A DNA stretch of 7,577 bases from Prevotellaceae bacterium (GTDB lineage: Bacteria; Bacteroidota; Bacteroidia; Bacteroidales; UBA932), in assembly GCA_031259935.1 (NCBI GenBank), contig JAIRKV010000048.1, positions 1 to 7,577 of the forward strand, in the 5' to 3' direction. The notes under the pieces are model-generated. The model ran no database searches, was not told where the DNA came from, and was given only the letters and a program-made list of their open reading frames with translations. Below, in pieces: positions 5,428 to 7,577 of the stretch (its first letter is position 1; each line of letters opens with the position of its first letter). The position numbers and the translations under genes were made by a program.

Positions 5428-6680
5428 ACAGTCCGGTCGTTATAATACTAATATCACTATTGTTTTCCGCATTTTTTTCGGGAATGGAAATCGCTTTTGT
5501 TTCATCAAACAAATTACGGCTGGAACTTGATAAAAAACAAAAAAAATTCTATACCCGAATCACGGATATTTTTATTCGCAACTCAAGCGATTACATATCG
5601 ACAATGCTCGTTGGCAACAATATTGCGCTCGTAGTATACGGAATAGCATTTGCAAGTATGATTGGCGATCCGATACGAACAGTATTTGCAACGGAATCAG
5701 CCATGCTTGTACTGACGGCACAAACAATAATTTCGACATTGATTGTGCTTGTTACCGCCGAATTTTTACCTAAAAGTTTATGCAAAATAAATCCTAACGG
5801 AATACTCAAAGCCTTTATAATTCCCGTATTTGTATTTTATGTGATACTTTACCCGATTTCGTTTTTCACATCATGGCTTGCCCGAATGATTTTGAGAATA
5901 TTCGGGAAAAAAATAAAAAAAGGAGTAAAAAAAACAGTGTTCAACCGTTCCGACCTGTTCAAACTTACAACCGAAGTAGAAAGCGTTGAACAGAATAACG
6001 AAAACGATATTCTGATTTTCAGAAATGCGCTTGATTTTCCCGAAGTAAAAGTGCGCGAATGCATGATTCCGCGAACCGAAATAGAAGCAATAGAAGAAAA
6101 CGACACATTCGACAACCTGAAACAGAAATTCATAAAATCGGGATATTCGCGGATTCCCGTATATCACGAAACCGTTGACAACATAACAGGATATGTTAAT
6201 TCCAAAGACCTGTTCAAAACGACTTCCGATTTTACTTCAATAATTCGTCCCATACAGTTTGTACCCGAAACCATGCAAGCCGAAAAACTTTTGAAAGACT
6301 TTATAAAAGAACGGCAGTCGCTGGCAGTAGTTGTTGATGAATTTGGCGGAACATCGGGACTGGTTTCAATTGAAGACATTTTGGAAGAAATACTTGGCGA
6401 AATTGACGATGAACACGATACGGACGAAATGACCGAAAAACAGATAGACGACAATGCGTTTATATTTTCGGGACGCCTCGAAGTTGAACATCTTAATGCA
6501 AATTACAACCTTAAAATTCCCGAATCGGAACAGTACGAAACGCTTGCCGGATATGTATTACACGAAAACGAAAGTATCCCGCAGCAGAACGAAATTATAA
6601 AAACCGGCAATTTTAATATTAAAATATTAAGAATGTCGGGCAGCAGAATAGATTTGGTATATCTTACAAAAACAAACTGA
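5424..6680 (+). CDS. CNNM/CBS/CorC-HlyC family membrane protein (hemolysin-C-like, CorB-type)
   Basis: The 418-residue protein has the complete domain order of the family. The CNNM (DUF21) membrane domain (about 1-190) shows FSGMEIAFVSSNKLRLE (18-34), GNN at 64-66 and AEFLPKSLCK (112-121), with hydrophobic segments near 4-26, 60-80, 92-114 and 130-155. A CBS pair follows, with CMIPRTEIEAI (203-213), GYSRIPVYHETVDNITGYV (230-248) and VVVDEFGGTSGLVSIEDILE (292-311). The C-terminal CorC/HlyC domain covers about 336-415. Family knowledge: CNNM/CorB proteins move or regulate Mg2+ and bind ATP through the CBS pair; the old name hemolysin is misleading. The AxE-PK and GNN motifs are retained, so it is probably functional. 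The start overlaps the lptC stop by 4 nt. A link between cation homeostasis and LPS export is inference from this coupling. Confidence 0.92.
   Translation: MNSPVVIILISLLFSAFFSGMEIAFVSSNKLRLELDKKQKKFYTRITDIFIRNSSDYISTMLVGNNIALVVYGIAFASMIGDPIRTVFATESAMLVLTAQTIISTLIVLVTAEFLPKSLCKINPNGILKAFIIPVFVFYVILYPISFFTSWLARMILRIFGKKIKKGVKKTVFNRSDLFKLTTEVESVEQNNENDILIFRNALDFPEVKVRECMIPRTEIEAIEENDTFDNLKQKFIKSGYSRIPVYHETVDNITGYVNSKDLFKTTSDFTSIIRPIQFVPETMQAEKLLKDFIKERQSLAVVVDEFGGTSGLVSIEDILEEILGEIDDEHDTDEMTEKQIDDNAFIFSGRLEVEHLNANYNLKIPESEQYETLAGYVLHENESIPQQNEIIKTGNFNIKILRMSGSRIDLVYLTKTN
6649..6656 (+). promoter_or_regulatory. Possible -7 element for upp (TAGATTTG)
   Basis: TAGATTTG fits TAnnTTTG and lies 67 nt before the upp start, inside the end of the preceding gene. 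No TTG is present at the required distance upstream, where the sequence is an AT-rich run, so this is a half-site at best. Confidence 0.22.
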
Positions 6681-6723
6681 TTTTAACACACAATTTAATT
6701 AACAGCAATAAAAACAGAATATT

Positions 6724-7374
6724 ATGATACAGATTATCGGAAGTAAAAGCTCAATTTTCAATCAATTTATGTTTGAACTTAGAGATGTAAAATTACAAAA
6801 AGACAGAATGAAATTTCGAGAAAACCTTGAACGCATGGGCGAAATATTTGCTTACGAAATAAGTAAAATATTGCCTGCAAAACGCAGGAATGTTGAAACG
6901 CCGCTTGGCACTGTCGAAATAGATGTTCCAAATACGGATATTGTACTGGCTACCATTCTTCGCGCCGGATTGCCTTTGCATCAAGGCATGCTGAATCTGT
7001 TCGACAAAGCCGAAAATGCCTTTGTTTCGGCATACCGAAAATATGACAGCGACAACAATTTTGAAGTAAAAATAGAATATATTTCATCGCCAAACCTCGA
7101 CAATAAAACATTGATAATATCCGACCCCATGCTTGCCACAGGCGCTTCGATGCATTTGGTATATCGCTCGCTGATAGAAAACGGAATACCGGAACATACT
7201 CATATTGTTTCAATTATCGCAAGCAAAGAAGGAATTGACTATATACGCAGATATTTTTCCAAAAAAGATGTTACAATCTGGGTTGGAGCAATAGATGATG
7301 AACTTACCGTAAAATCGTATATTGTTCCCGGATTGGGCGATGCCGGCGATTTGGCTTACGGCTGCAAAGTTTAA
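6724..7374 (+). CDS. upp: Uracil phosphoribosyltransferase
   Basis: The 216-residue protein is close to the usual 208-217 residues of bacterial UPRT. It converts uracil and PRPP to UMP plus pyrophosphate in the cytoplasm (pyrimidine salvage). The PRPP-binding loop is ISDPMLATGAS (132-142). The uracil-binding end is PGLGDAGDLAYG (202-213), where the usual GDAGDR-x-FG reads GDAGDLAYG. ATILRAGLPLHQGML (76-90) is the expected conserved strand and loop around the active site. The start at 6724 gives a normal N-terminus without extension. The gene lies 43 nt after the CNNM/CBS gene with no terminator between them, so it may be read from the envelope operon or from a weak local promoter. It has no obvious functional link to its neighbours. 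Confidence 0.95.
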   Translation: MIQIIGSKSSIFNQFMFELRDVKLQKDRMKFRENLERMGEIFAYEISKILPAKRRNVETPLGTVEIDVPNTDIVLATILRAGLPLHQGMLNLFDKAENAFVSAYRKYDSDNNFEVKIEYISSPNLDNKTLIISDPMLATGASMHLVYRSLIENGIPEHTHIVSIIASKEGIDYIRRYFSKKDVTIWVGAIDDELTVKSYIVPGLGDAGDLAYGCKV

Positions 7375-7381
7375 TTAGTCG

Positions 7382-7414
7382 CTTTTTAAAAAGTAGTGAA
7401 ATCATTTATAAATG
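7382..7414. other. Two adjacent 12-bp AT-rich palindromes after upp
   Basis: CTTTTTAAAAAG (7382-7393) and CATTTATAAATG (7403-7414) are each perfect palindromes, 9 bp apart, just after the upp stop. They contain almost no G or C, have no loop, and are not followed by a clean T-run, so they are weak as a terminator. They may mark the transcript end or be chance in AT-rich DNA. Confidence 0.25.
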
Positions 7415-7425
7415 CAAATTTTCTA

Positions 7426-7457
7426 CGTCAATTGCGAGGAGTGCAGCGACGAAGCAG
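7426..7457 (+). repeat. Copy of the CGTCATTGCGAGGAG-type dispersed repeat
   Basis: The segment starts CGTCAATTGCGAGGAGTGCA and continues with GCGACGAAGCAG. It matches, with one inserted A and a diverged 3' end, the CGTCATTGCGAGGAG...CGACGAAGCAATC motif seen as an intergenic dispersed repeat in many bacterial genomes. CGTC (7426-7429) and GACG (7448-7451) can pair at its base, giving a weak hairpin. It is clearly richer in G and C than the surrounding gap. Some 60 nt on, GAGGAATGAC (7520-7529) may be a partial inverted partner (GTCATTCCTC on the minus strand), which would make this a small MITE-like or REP-like element; that part is uncertain. Confidence 0.6.
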
Positions 7458-7472
7458 AAAAACCTTATTTCA

Positions 7473-7562
7473 TTATTCATTTTGTTTCTTCTTTTTTACC
7501 GACATTTTGTCCTTGACGGGAGGAATGACCTCGACATTTCCGTAAGCGACCTCTCGTTTACA
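7473..7562 (-). other. Short minus-strand open frame resembling a gene 3' end (unproven)
   Basis: On the minus strand one frame runs from 7562 down to a TAA at 7473-7475 and includes REVAYGNVEVIPPVKDKM, then a lysine-rich end. It reads like the C-terminus of a protein convergent with upp. However, the same frame has a TAA at 7563-7565, only four codons inside the window, so an intact gene entering from the right would need a frameshift or a different frame. It might be a decayed gene end or part of the neighbouring repeat. I do not recognise a family. Confidence 0.2.
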
Positions 7563-7577
7563 TTATGCGAATACGAC

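Noticed and set aside
6610..6625. 16-bp AT palindrome ATTTTAATATTAAAAT near the end of the CNNM gene
   Set aside because: It consists only of A and T within coding sequence and is easily produced by chance at this composition.
705..7213. Numerous minus-strand open frames of 63-141 codons lying inside the + strand genes
   Set aside because: They are antisense to well-supported genes, have no recognisable domains, and arise from the A-rich codon use of the + strand.
7412..7516. 34-codon + strand ORF after upp
   Set aside because: It runs straight through the dispersed-repeat copy, is low in coding signal and begins inside a palindrome; most likely incidental.

Overview
The window looks like a piece of a chromosome from the Bacteroidota, most likely Bacteroidales. 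The signs are an AT-rich composition with A-rich coding strands, no Shine-Dalgarno sequences before the starts, promoter matches of the Bacteroidetes primary-sigma type (TTTG about 20 nt before TAnnTTTG), and gene families and gene orders typical of that phylum. All supported protein-coding genes lie on the + strand.

Positions 1-1738: the last 35 codons of a transketolase-type gene are followed after 24 nt by a three-gene unit. It consists of an ECF sigma factor (133-684), a small single-pass membrane protein in the position of an anti-sigma factor but without the zinc anti-sigma motif (718-1119), and a secreted Spy/CpxP-like helical protein with LTxxQ-type motifs (1133-1738). I infer an envelope-stress circuit in which the periplasmic product and the membrane protein control the sigma factor.

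Positions 1739-1969: a 231-nt regulatory gap. It holds two well-spaced Bacteroidetes promoter candidates, a perfect 18-bp palindrome between them, two decamers that differ at one base and start 20 bp apart, and a 36-codon open frame whose stop codon directly touches the next start codon.

Positions 1970-6680: four tightly packed envelope genes. They encode an outer-membrane beta-barrel with a FadL-like NPAAL motif, a secreted TPR protein, the lipoprotein LptC of the lipopolysaccharide export bridge, and a CNNM/CBS/CorC-HlyC membrane protein whose start overlaps the lptC stop (ATGA). They probably form one transcript serving outer-membrane biogenesis.

Positions 6724-7374: upp, uracil phosphoribosyltransferase (pyrimidine salvage), 43 nt further on.

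Positions 7375-7577: no supported complete gene. The stretch contains two short AT-rich palindromes, one copy of a widespread dispersed-repeat motif (CGTCA-TTGCGAGGAG type), and a short minus-strand open frame that resembles a gene end but is closed by a stop just inside the window. I see no CRISPR array, transposase, tRNA or rRNA. Most of the window is ordinary housekeeping and envelope DNA. The parts worth a second look are the sigma/membrane protein/Spy-like triad and the 1739-1969 control region.
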